Both the position numbers and the translations under genes were made by a program. From Bacillota bacterium (GTDB lineage: Bacteria; Bacillota; Clostridia; Acetivibrionales; DSM-1351): DNA of 18,907 nt. The number at the start of each line of letters is the position of its first letter. Position 1 is the first letter of the stretch. Below are positions 7,776 through 15,304 of this stretch, in pieces. The notes under the pieces are model-generated. The model was not told the DNA's origin, did no database searches, and was given only the letters and a program-made list of their open reading frames with translations. The DNA lies in NCBI GenBank assembly GCA_023397905.1, contig JAEWSZ010000189.1, positions 1-18,907 of the forward strand. The letters are read 5' to 3'.

Positions 7776-7804
7776 ATGTTAGCATGATATGGATATAATG
7801 TCAA
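7776..7804 (-). promoter_or_regulatory. Sigma-A-like promoter of the two-component system
   Basis: On the minus strand, TTGACA (7799-7804, perfect consensus) and TAACAT (7776-7781) are 17 bases apart. The predicted start near 7769 leaves a leader of about 45 bases. The promoter lies just after the GDPD stop codon, which supports reading the two-component genes as a unit distinct from the second importer. Confidence 0.6.
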
Positions 7805-7806
7805 TT

Positions 7807-7819
7807 TTGATTAAATCAA
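7807..7819. repeat. 13-bp palindrome next to the kinase promoter
   Basis: TTGATTAAATCAA is a perfect palindrome with a one-base centre, directly upstream of the -35 of the two-component promoter. The position suits an operator, but AT-rich palindromes of this size can occur by chance. Confidence 0.35.
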
Positions 7820-7824
7820 TTATA

Positions 7825-8682
7825 CTAAAGACACAGATAATCCTGAAGTTCTTTTGGCCAATCGGTCTGAATAACATCAACCCCTTTTTTGACGAGCCAG
7901 CCCCAGCCCTCTTCCGCGCCCTTCAGCATGGAATTATTGTCGTCATGCCATGCAGATAAGGTATCCCGGCAGCTTAAGGTCAGCGAATTCACCCATATCC
8001 TGATTCCCCTGGAATGGAGCTTTTCTATAAATTCCTCAGAAATAACTTTATCCGTCTCCCGGCGCACAAATATTTCAACTATCGGAGTCTTTACCCTGCC
8101 GGGCAGGCTTTCAAAATCTTCTATATGGCTATCCTCCGTTATGATAGGCATAAAATCCGGCCTGAAATCATACTTTTGCAGCCATTTTGTCCCTTCTGCC
8201 ATATGGACCGGCGACTTAAACAGTATCTGATTCTCCATGCCATGATACAGGACTCTGGCGTATACCTCCTCCAGAAAACCCCAGCAGCGGTCCAAGTTTA
8301 TCAGGCACCTTCCTTTCATGTGTTCGAGGAATTCATCCAGCGTGTTTATTTTATATCCGGATACATCCCCAATGGCATTTTTCAGATCCAGGTTTTTTAT
8401 TTTGTCAAAAATCACATTTTCTACCTTCTCGGAAACCCCCGTTAGTCTGTCCAGGGTTTCATCATGATGCAGAATCAGCATTCCGTCCGCGGTCCTTGCT
8501 ATATCGGTTTCAATTATATCTGCGCCGCCCTTCAGAGCAAGTTCAAAGGCTTCAACAGTATTTTCCACTATGGAACCCCCGTGCTTTCCCCGATGCGACA
8601 CTATTATTACTCCGGTTCCCGGCTTGTAGTCCTCTAAATCAGATATCTTCCCTACAAAAATTTTTTTGCCGTCTATTATCAT
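7825..8682 (-). CDS. Glycerophosphodiester phosphodiesterase family protein (cytoplasmic)
   Basis: This is a 285-residue protein of the GDPD TIM-barrel family, which hydrolyses glycerophosphodiesters to an alcohol and glycerol 3-phosphate. Visible motifs are SHRG (H30), VENTVEAF (E40), ETD (E58, D60, metal ligands) and LHHDETLDRLTG (H73). The later ligand region reads INLDRCWGF rather than the common EIK, a variant I associate with GDPD proteins in carbohydrate clusters. The end carries the expected IQTDWP. No signal peptide or membrane segment is seen, so it acts in the cytoplasm. The ATG at 8682 is preferred over one two codons earlier because GAGGG lies 6 bases before it but touches the earlier ATG. 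It is the last gene of the second importer operon, 72 bases after a permease, which recalls UgpQ in the ugp operon. The substrate is unproven. Confidence 0.88.
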   Translation of the reverse strand: MIIDGKKIFVGKISDLEDYKPGTGVIIVSHRGKHGGSIVENTVEAFELALKGGADIIETDIARTADGMLILHHDETLDRLTGVSEKVENVIFDKIKNLDLKNAIGDVSGYKINTLDEFLEHMKGRCLINLDRCWGFLEEVYARVLYHGMENQILFKSPVHMAEGTKWLQKYDFRPDFMPIITEDSHIEDFESLPGRVKTPIVEIFVRRETDKVISEEFIEKLHSRGIRIWVNSLTLSCRDTLSAWHDDNNSMLKGAEEGWGWLVKKGVDVIQTDWPKELQDYLCL

Positions 8683-8754
8683 TGTCATCCCTCTTAATCA
8701 ATATGTATTTAAAATCGAATTATATCTCATTATAACTGCAACTCCCAGGCTATC

Positions 8755-9648
8755 CTATCCTTTTATGGCGCCTATCATTATACCATTTACAAAATGCTTT
8801 TGCAGCACTGGATAGAGCAGCAGCACCGGCAGGCTTGCGAATACAATCACCGCATACTTTATAGATTCGGACAATAGCTGCTGTTCTGCAATACCGCCCC
8901 CTAACGAGTCATTGATGGAACTCATCTCATTCTTGAGCAGGATTTCCCTCAATACCAGCTGCAAAGGATATTTCTCCGCTTTGGACAAATATATCATCGC
9001 ATTGAAATACGCGTTCCAGTTTCCTACGCCATAAAAAATCACCATGACCGCAAGGATTGCTTTAGACAGAGGCAGTACAACCCTTATCAGCGTACCTACG
9101 TTCGTACACCCGTCAACATAGGCCGCTTCGGTAAGTTCATTCGGGATGGACTGCTGAAAAAAGTTTCTCATTATTATGAGGTTCCACATGCTTACAGCGC
9201 CCGGCAGTATCATAACCCAGAAATTATTGTAAAGGTGCAGGGATTTTATTAATAAATAGCTGGGTATTAGCCCCCCGTTAAAAAACATGGTTATTGTAAA
9301 GAATATGGTTATTACATTTCGCCCGTAAAAATCCTTTTTTGAAAGAGGGTACGCGCCGGCTGTGGTCATAACGATATTCACCAGAGTCCCTACCACAGTA
9401 TAAATAATTGAATTTTTATATCCGGTCAAAATCGTAGAATCGGTTAATACCGCTTTGTATGCCGTATAAGTCAGCTCTCTTGGCAGCAGCCACACCTTTC
9501 CCTGAATTACCAGCTGCGGATTGCTCACCGAGGCACTCAATACAAATATGAGCGGGTACAGCGAAATAACAGCAATTAAAAAAAGCAGCGAATAGTTGAC
9601 AATATTAAAACATTTATCACCTTTTGTTTTGTTGACAGGAATCTCCAT
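8755..9648 (-). CDS. Carbohydrate-type ABC transporter permease (LplC/MalG-like), second importer
   Basis: This 297-residue permease has its first membrane segment at about 17-40 and several further segments. The EAA loop is EAAYVDGCTNVGTLIRVVLP (174-193), and the end GIMIGAIKG closely parallels the GLTIGAVKG end of the first module's permease, so the two are paralogues. The ATG at 9648 is preceded by GGGGGAGG with 5-base spacing. The gap to the upstream permease gene is 40 bases with no hairpin of note, which fits one transcript. It forms the pore with that permease; no ATPase is encoded nearby. Confidence 0.92.
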   Translation of the reverse strand: MEIPVNKTKGDKCFNIVNYSLLFLIAVISLYPLIFVLSASVSNPQLVIQGKVWLLPRELTYTAYKAVLTDSTILTGYKNSIIYTVVGTLVNIVMTTAGAYPLSKKDFYGRNVITIFFTITMFFNGGLIPSYLLIKSLHLYNNFWVMILPGAVSMWNLIIMRNFFQQSIPNELTEAAYVDGCTNVGTLIRVVLPLSKAILAVMVIFYGVGNWNAYFNAMIYLSKAEKYPLQLVLREILLKNEMSSINDSLGGGIAEQQLLSESIKYAVIVFASLPVLLLYPVLQKHFVNGIMIGAIKG

Positions 9649-9688
9649 AAGTTCCTCCCCCAGATCATTTTTTGTACTGCTTATTGCC

Positions 9689-10645
9689 TTACCACAGGCT
9701 TGTATCTGTCAGTCTTCTGGAAATATAATTCACTCCTATTAGCAGAATAAAATTGACAACCGAGTTAAAAAGGCCGATAGCCGCCGAATAACTGAATTGG
9801 CTTGATGTTATTCCGGTTGTGTAGACATAGGTGGATATGATTTCGGAAACGCCTATATTCAATGTGTTCTGCATCAGAAATACTTTTTCAAACCCCACAT
9901 CCATAATGTGCCCTACTTCCATGATCAGAAGTATTACAGCCGTCGGAACCAGGCATGGGACGGTCATATATATGATTCTCTTTATACGCCCTGCCCCATC
10001 TATAATGGCCGCTTCATACATCTCCGTATCTATATTGGCCAGTGTGGCCATGTAAATTATGGAACTCCAGCCCGTGTTCTGCCATATCCCTGAAAATACG
10101 TAGAGTGTTTTAAACCAGGCGGGCTCCGCCATGAAATAAACCGGTTTGCCCCCGAGCGCCGCAATCATGTGATTTACCATACCGGTCTGCGGAGAAAGGA
10201 ATGTGGTAAGCATACCTACTACAACCACTGTTGACAGAAAATGCGGTATATATGTAACTGTCTGGATTGTCTTTTTGAACAGTTTAATTCTCACTTCATT
10301 TATCATAAGTGCCAGGAGAATAGGCATTGGAAAACCGACAAGTGTCTGGTATATGCTGATTCCCAATGTATTTCTTATTATCTCCCAGCAGTTATAGCTA
10401 TTGAAAAATCTTATAAAATGTTTCAGCCCAACCCATGGACTGCCGAAAAACCCCTGTGTCGACAAGAAATCCCTGAATGCGATCTGCACTCCATATATGG
10501 GAATATATTTAAAAATAAAAAAATAAATAATTACAGGTAAAATCAAAAAATACAAATCCCAGTTTTTCTTTAAGGATTTTCCGGCTATGCTTAAATTATT
10601 TTTACCGAATTCCGATCTGTTTTTTCTTACAATAGCTCCATTCAA
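9689..10645 (-). CDS. Carbohydrate-type ABC transporter permease (LplB/UgpA-like), second importer, TTG start
   Basis: This 318-residue permease has a cytoplasmic N-terminus, a first membrane segment at about 30-50, the family pattern KYIPIYGVQIAFRDF, and the EAA loop EAAIIDGAGRIKRIIYMTVP (211-230). The start is a TTG at 10645: an in-frame stop lies immediately upstream, AAGGGGG sits 8 bases before the TTG, and no in-frame ATG occurs before the first membrane segment. An out-of-frame ATG between them abuts the ribosome binding site and stops after three codons. The 171-base gap from the binding-protein gene is filled by a long stem-loop. It pairs with the downstream permease. Confidence 0.9.
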   Translation of the reverse strand: MNGAIVRKNRSEFGKNNLSIAGKSLKKNWDLYFLILPVIIYFFIFKYIPIYGVQIAFRDFLSTQGFFGSPWVGLKHFIRFFNSYNCWEIIRNTLGISIYQTLVGFPMPILLALMINEVRIKLFKKTIQTVTYIPHFLSTVVVVGMLTTFLSPQTGMVNHMIAALGGKPVYFMAEPAWFKTLYVFSGIWQNTGWSSIIYMATLANIDTEMYEAAIIDGAGRIKRIIYMTVPCLVPTAVILLIMEVGHIMDVGFEKVFLMQNTLNIGVSEIISTYVYTTGITSSQFSYSAAIGLFNSVVNFILLIGVNYISRRLTDTSLW

Positions 10646-10711
10646 TTATACATCCCCCTTAATTCCGGCATTTGTGTCCTTCCAAGCTGACTTGCAGTCA
10701 ATATGCAGCAC

Positions 10712-10797
10712 AAGGTACACCGTACATCAATAGCTTCGTCTTAGTGCAGTATTTGAATTATCTGTAATGGCTCAGCTATTGATGCACGCCATACCTT
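10712..10797 (-). repeat. Long stem-loop between binding-protein and permease genes
   Basis: The inner stem is 11 perfect pairs (10725-10735 CATCAATAGCT with 10774-10784). After one mismatch come 3 pairs (10721-10723/10786-10788), and after a 3x3 internal loop 6 pairs (10712-10717/10792-10797). The apical loop is 38 bases. The stem starts 20 bases past the stop of the binding-protein gene. No U run follows on the minus strand, so it is not a standard terminator. The placement fits an element that stabilises the upstream binding-protein mRNA or thins transcription into the permeases. Confidence 0.6.
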
Positions 10798-10816
10798 TAT
10801 CCCCTAACATCCAACG

Positions 10817-12454
10817 CTATTTTTTATATCTCTCATATGCTGTTGTATAAATGCCCAGCATTTCTTCAAGACCCATTTTGTTGATCTGATCCACATAGCT
10901 GTTCCACTCCGAAAACGATGTATGGCCGGTAATGAACTCAGACATCATTTTTGTGACATATCCGTCGATATCTGTTCTGAGGACAGTCAGCCTTTCGTTT
11001 TCCTTGACCGTAAATGTAAAATCAGGCCATACTTCTTTAGGGGCAAAGGGTATCAGATTCATGGACGCCTTATAGGATACTTCCTCCATTTCTCTTCCGC
11101 CAAAGTAGGGTTCCCTAATGATTGTGGGATTGCTGCCTCCCACATAAGGGGCATACTTACTGACAACGGCATCAAAAGGCGTTGTGGAATTTACGCCGCT
11201 ATACACTTCATCGCTCCAGTCATATTTGCCGTCAGCCGTTTTTACATAGGATTTCCCCTCAACTCCCAGATTGAACAGCTTGATTCCGTCGTCCCCATAG
11301 AAATAGTCGACCCATCTCATGGTTATCTCGGGGTACTTATTTGCGCTGGTTATGACAAACGCCCCTGTTCCTGTGGTATATGGCCTCAACGCCGCCCACA
11401 TCTGATCCCCGCCGGGACCCTTCAGCGCAGCCGGAAGCCCTTCAAATTCCCCGACGTGCTGGCTTGGTATAGTTGCGGTATTTGGAGCTGAAAAGGATCC
11501 GATAAGGCCTTCGCTCGCTTTAGCTATAAATTGAGGCTGTTTTATGGTGAATATCTCCTGGTCCATCAGGCCTTCTTTATACAGCTTGTTCAGATATTGC
11601 AAAAATTGTTTATACTGCTCCGAAGTCTGTATGTATCTTATTTTTCCGGTGATTTCATCCATATCGATGGATTGCTGAAGCATTCCCCTGTTTCCAATGC
11701 CAAATGCGCCCCGCAGCACATCCATAATATTCTGCAGTGTGTCCGAAGCCAGAGGAATCTCGTCCGCCTTGCCATTGCCGTTTGCATCATTTTCCTTGAA
11801 CGCCTTCAGGACATTGTAGAGTTCATCGGTGGAAGCCGGCATTTCCATACCCACTTTTTTAAGCCACTCTTTATTGATATAATATTTTCTTGCGAGTCTG
11901 ACCGCTGATGATTCAACTCCCGCCGGCAATGAGTAAATGGCTCCGTTATCAAAAGTCTGCGATTTCTTTACATCAGGGTGTTCGTCCATAAATTTCTTAA
12001 CATTGGGGGCATATTCATCAATAAGCTCGTTAAGATTCAGAAGGAGCCCCTGGGAGCCGAAATTGAGCTGGTCAATATTGCTTATGCTCAATTTCATAAA
12101 AGCATCCGGCAGGTCCTGTGATGCGAAAGCCAGTTTTACCTTATCCCCTGCGTTGCTTGAATTCAGGTTATCCCATTCGATTTTTACCCCGGACAGCTTT
12201 TCATATTCCTGGAACGCCAGCATCTTTTCAAACTCAGGTTGGACATCCTGCTTTCTCACCATTATTTTTAAGGTTACCGGTTCATTTACTATGGGCAGAC
12301 CCGTTGCGTTTAACTGAGAAGTACTGCTCACACTGCTTGAATTACCTGAATTTTGCTTTGTGTCATCGGCAGTTTGAGCTCCACATCCCGGAATCATTGT
12401 AACCACAGCTGCCAAAACCATAAATGCAGACACTATTCTTCCTTTAAATCTCAT
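10817..12454 (-). CDS. ABC transporter extracellular solute-binding lipoprotein, second importer
   Basis: This is a 545-residue secreted lipoprotein. The ATG at 12454 follows AGGAGG with 5-base spacing. The signal peptide MRFKGRIVSAFMVLAAVVTM ends in IPGC, with lipidated Cys at 24; Pro at -2 is unusual for a lipobox, but Gly at -1 is normal. A Ser/Asn-rich linker follows (about 25-52). Residues 223-232 read DANGNGKADE, an EF-hand-like calcium loop well known in LplA/YtcQ-type binding proteins and absent from the other binding protein here. The protein captures a ligand outside the cell for the two permeases encoded downstream. The terminal GDPD gene hints at a phosphodiester-containing or glycerol-linked ligand, but large binding proteins of this kind usually bind oligosaccharides. 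Confidence 0.9.
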   Translation of the reverse strand: MRFKGRIVSAFMVLAAVVTMIPGCGAQTADDTKQNSGNSSSVSSTSQLNATGLPIVNEPVTLKIMVRKQDVQPEFEKMLAFQEYEKLSGVKIEWDNLNSSNAGDKVKLAFASQDLPDAFMKLSISNIDQLNFGSQGLLLNLNELIDEYAPNVKKFMDEHPDVKKSQTFDNGAIYSLPAGVESSAVRLARKYYINKEWLKKVGMEMPASTDELYNVLKAFKENDANGNGKADEIPLASDTLQNIMDVLRGAFGIGNRGMLQQSIDMDEITGKIRYIQTSEQYKQFLQYLNKLYKEGLMDQEIFTIKQPQFIAKASEGLIGSFSAPNTATIPSQHVGEFEGLPAALKGPGGDQMWAALRPYTTGTGAFVITSANKYPEITMRWVDYFYGDDGIKLFNLGVEGKSYVKTADGKYDWSDEVYSGVNSTTPFDAVVSKYAPYVGGSNPTIIREPYFGGREMEEVSYKASMNLIPFAPKEVWPDFTFTVKENERLTVLRTDIDGYVTKMMSEFITGHTSFSEWNSYVDQINKMGLEEMLGIYTTAYERYKK

Positions 12455-12475
12455 AATTACCTCCTCGTTTTTGTT

Positions 12476-12485
12476 TGCGTACGCA
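12476..12485. repeat. 10-bp palindrome in the leader of the second importer
   Basis: TGCGTACGCA is a perfect palindrome 21 bases before the binding-protein ATG, within the probable untranslated leader. It could be a repressor site or a small hairpin close to the ribosome binding site. No known operator consensus is matched. Confidence 0.3.
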
Positions 12486-12540
12486 TTTTCATCATAAGGT
12501 GCAGCCTCTTAAACTTCCATATGTAATTCATATTCAGGAT

Positions 12541-12612
12541 AAAAAAATGGACTTCATTTTCAAACAATGGCGGCAATAGGTTATATGCCTGCCTTTGCGG
12601 AGAAATCCATTT
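12541..12612 (-). terminator. Hairpin with U7 tract upstream of second importer: terminator or leader attenuator
   Basis: The outer stem pairs 12545-12551 (AAATGGA) with 12606-12612 (TCCATTT). The inner stem pairs 12572-12575 with 12586-12589 and 12569-12571 with 12591-12593 (GGCGGCA against TGCC-T-GCC, one bulged base) around a 10-base loop. TTTC/GAAA pairing (12558-12561/12602-12605) can bridge them. On the minus strand the structure ends in seven U (12547-12541), part of them inside the outer stem. It lies between the membrane regulator gene and the binding-protein gene, 87 bases before the ATG. It may terminate the regulator transcript or act as a leader element of the importer operon. 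I found no strong promoter in 12455-12683. Confidence 0.4.
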
Positions 12613-12683
12613 ATGTTTCAAAAGATACATATGCAATTTTTGAACCGGCGGAGTTATGCAAAATAAGAAAAGCTATTCATGGG

Positions 12684-14999
12684 TTATCCCATTATTTCCG
12701 ATCGGACAAGTTGTCTGAATTTAATCGGGGTAATCCCCTCAATTTTTTTAAATTTGCGGATAAAATTTGCTTCATCGATATATCCCACTCTTGACAGAAT
12801 TTCTCTCAGCCCCAGGTCTGTGTCTTTAAGCAATTCCTTTACCTCGTTCATACGCAGATTATCCACATACTGCATAAGAGAGCAGCCCGTCTGGATTTTG
12901 AAATACCTGCTTATATAGGACTGCGATACTCCGCACTCGGAAGCAATTACGGCAAGGGACAATGTGTTGCTGTGCAGGCTGTCGCTTATTATATCAAATA
13001 TCCTGTTTTTAAACTGAAAATTTTTAAGTTCCTTTTGCTCTATATTATATTCACATATCTTCATACAAAAAGTCGATAGGTATTCCAACATCAGTTCAAC
13101 GGTATCAAATGTCAGGATAAAATCATAATTGCCGTCCTCGATAAAAATATCACCGGCTTCAATGTGCATTTCATCAAGTAAGATTATTACGGAATTAATA
13201 ATTCCATAGCCTATGCATCTTATGGCTTCGATTGAAAACTGCCTGGAGGCGATATATGTTCCAAGACCCGCCATAGCCTGTTTCACTTCATCCTCGTCAC
13301 TGTCTTTAAGCGCCCTTGTCAATGCCGCTTCAATATGCACCGGATATCTGTACTTTCTATTCTGACGGCTTTCGTTTATCTCCCTGTAATATATGATCTT
13401 TCCCTTTCCCATTAAAAACTTGTAACAGGCCGCTTTTTTAGCTTCAGCAAAAGATTCTCCAACTCTCTCCATACCTTCATAAACGCCCCCTACCCCAATG
13501 GTCAGGCTGCAGCTATCACTAAAAAAGTCCTGCATACTGCATAAAATCTGTTCTGCCTGTTTTTCCGCCTCACAGCAGTCTCCAAAATTGAAAACAGCGC
13601 CTATACTTCTGTCTTCGTTAAAGTCCACTCCATACCCCTGTAATCCGGAACTTTTCAGTATATCTTCCATCCACATCAGTATATCGAATTTTATGTCTAT
13701 TTGCCGGGTTTCATTTTCTTTATCCCTTTGCCGCGCATGTTCTTCAATAAATATGACCGCAGCCTCAAAAAAAGAATAGTTAAAATTCAGAGAGGTCTCA
13801 TTCATGGCAATGTATGCCTGGCTCCGGTTTATATATTTTCCATTGACAAGATCCGTGAGGAATTGTTCTTTGAGTAAATTTTTATTTTTTTCACTGGTTT
13901 GTTCAATAAATGAATATATGTATTCAATTTCATCGCCGTATTTACTATTCGGATGATTGTTGATTTTAGAAATGTTATTTGTAAGCCTTCTTAAAGGCCT
14001 ATGGTTTTCCAAGGCAAGTCCAAAAGCAATTATCGTCCCGATAAATAAGACCGCATAGAGTGAATAATTGAACAAATTTTTTATCCTGTACACCTGTAAC
14101 AACAACTGATCGCTTTTTATGACCATTATGTAATCCCATTTATTATAATCAGAATGCAATTTAACTATGGAATAATTTATATTGTCTATTTCCAACTCAT
14201 TCACATCTTTATCAAGTCCTGATAAATCAATTTTCCCGAAAAAATCCGGCGGCGAGACGGCCTCTGTCCCTTCAGAGTCATAAAATACAGGTTTGCCGTT
14301 TTCATCCAGCATGTAAATATAACCTGAATTTAATTTAAATATATTGTTTATAAGCTGATTCAGCGCTTTTTGCTCAATTACGAATATTACAACGCTGGAC
14401 GGCCTGCTTTCGTTTATGGGAAGCGGATAGATGCAGGTTATTATACTTGTATCCATATTCTGGTTTATCCGGACCGGTTCCGTGGGCCGTATTAATCTGT
14501 AATCCATTTTGTCTATGGCTTTATAAAAGTCCTCTTCTCTCCAGTCATTATAATGGTATAAATATTTAAAAAACAGATCCGTGCTCACCTCCCCATTGGA
14601 GGTATATATCTTCCTGTTCTTGTCCTGTCCATAATTCCGGTAGAAAAATATATCGTATATAAACTCGTTACTGGCTTTATATTTTTCAAGCTCATAGACC
14701 GTCCGTATTGAATTTCCGGCCTGTCCCCCGGAATAAAATAAAAATTCCGGATTATTGCTGATATTCACCACAATCCGGCTCATTTCCTTAAAATGCATAT
14801 CCATATTATTTTTAACCTGGGACAACTCCGAAATGTTGGATTTTATAATTTCGGAACGTAAAGTATCAATAAAATTTCCGTAAAGAAAGCTTCCAATAAT
14901 TAACCAGATAATGGCGATAAGTATCATAATGGAAAAAAAGTTTTTATAAAAATATCGAGACATCCTGATTTTCAGCGCAAAATCTCTCAATGACTTCAT
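12684..14999 (-). CDS. Membrane-anchored AraC-family regulator (YtdP/YesS-like)
   Basis: This 771-residue one-component regulator combines sensing and DNA binding. The ATG at 14999 is preceded by GGAGG with 5-base spacing; a TTG four codons upstream overlaps that site and is rejected. Membrane segments lie at about 21-42 and 309-330 and flank an extracytoplasmic sensor domain of about 265 residues. A cytoplasmic region (about 400-560) contains LTIGVGGVYEGMERVGESFAEAKKAACY, cited here in part, resembling the degenerate middle domain of YesN-type regulators. The C-terminal AraC double helix-turn-helix (about 665-768) includes VIASECGVSQSYISRYFK and ends GITPIKFRQL. Length and layout match B. 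subtilis YtdP and YesS, which sit beside ATPase-less sugar importers. It probably controls the importer operon immediately downstream on the same strand. Confidence 0.9.
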   Translation of the reverse strand: MKSLRDFALKIRMSRYFYKNFFSIMILIAIIWLIIGSFLYGNFIDTLRSEIIKSNISELSQVKNNMDMHFKEMSRIVVNISNNPEFLFYSGGQAGNSIRTVYELEKYKASNEFIYDIFFYRNYGQDKNRKIYTSNGEVSTDLFFKYLYHYNDWREEDFYKAIDKMDYRLIRPTEPVRINQNMDTSIITCIYPLPINESRPSSVVIFVIEQKALNQLINNIFKLNSGYIYMLDENGKPVFYDSEGTEAVSPPDFFGKIDLSGLDKDVNELEIDNINYSIVKLHSDYNKWDYIMVIKSDQLLLQVYRIKNLFNYSLYAVLFIGTIIAFGLALENHRPLRRLTNNISKINNHPNSKYGDEIEYIYSFIEQTSEKNKNLLKEQFLTDLVNGKYINRSQAYIAMNETSLNFNYSFFEAAVIFIEEHARQRDKENETRQIDIKFDILMWMEDILKSSGLQGYGVDFNEDRSIGAVFNFGDCCEAEKQAEQILCSMQDFFSDSCSLTIGVGGVYEGMERVGESFAEAKKAACYKFLMGKGKIIYYREINESRQNRKYRYPVHIEAALTRALKDSDEDEVKQAMAGLGTYIASRQFSIEAIRCIGYGIINSVIILLDEMHIEAGDIFIEDGNYDFILTFDTVELMLEYLSTFCMKICEYNIEQKELKNFQFKNRIFDIISDSLHSNTLSLAVIASECGVSQSYISRYFKIQTGCSLMQYVDNLRMNEVKELLKDTDLGLREILSRVGYIDEANFIRKFKKIEGITPIKFRQLVRSEIMG

Positions 15000-15138
15000 A
15001 GCAACCTCCAATATATATAGTTATATACTTAAATGACATGATAAAAACAGAAGACATATCCTAATATTAATACGGTCAGTTTATTTAAACCTGTTTCCCT
15101 GCCATATAATTTCGGTATGGATAACTCACTTGTATTCT

Positions 15139-15167
15139 ATTGTAAACTATAAATTGAAACGTATCAA
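15139..15167 (-). promoter_or_regulatory. Sigma-A promoter of the membrane AraC regulator
   Basis: On the minus strand, TTGATA (15162-15167) and TACAAT (15139-15144) are 17 bases apart, each one base from consensus. The predicted start near 15132 gives a long AT-rich leader of about 130 bases before the ATG at 14999. I see no strong hairpin in that leader. Confidence 0.6.
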
Positions 15168-15195
15168 TTAATTTTTAGTAAAAATTATGTTAAGG

Positions 15196-15234
15196 AAATC
15201 TATTCCGAGGCGGAATGGGCCGTCCTATAGATTT
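15196..15234. repeat. Nested inverted repeat at the hydrolase promoter
   Basis: The outer arms AAATCTAT (15196-15203) and ATAGATTT (15227-15234) are perfect inverted repeats. Inside, TTCCG (15203-15207) and CGGAA (15211-15215) form a second inverted repeat with a 3-base centre. The right outer arm overlaps the likely -35 of the plus-strand promoter, a typical place for an operator. A separate AT palindrome, AATTTTT/AAAAATT, lies just upstream at 15170-15186. Confidence 0.4.
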
Positions 15235-15261
15235 ACCCCAGCCGTATTTCTGTGATATAGT
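15232..15261 (+). promoter_or_regulatory. Candidate extended -10 promoter of the serine hydrolase gene
   Basis: TGATATAGT (15253-15261) is an extended -10 element (TGn before TATAGT). A weak -35, TTTACC (15232-15237), lies 18 bases upstream of it. Predicted initiation is about 36 bases before the ATG at 15305. Confidence 0.45.
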
Positions 15262-15304
15262 GTTTATTATAAAACGCTATAAAATACAAATGAGGTGGAA
15301 TTGT

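Noticed and set aside
10922..11491. A 189-codon plus-strand ORF opposite the second binding-protein gene
   Set aside because: It is antisense to a well-supported lipoprotein gene and has no ribosome binding site or family resemblance.
12679..12692. ATGGG/CCCAT hairpin overlapping the stop codon of the membrane AraC gene, as its terminator
   Set aside because: The stem is only 5 bp and the downstream T content is interrupted, so it is too weak to call.
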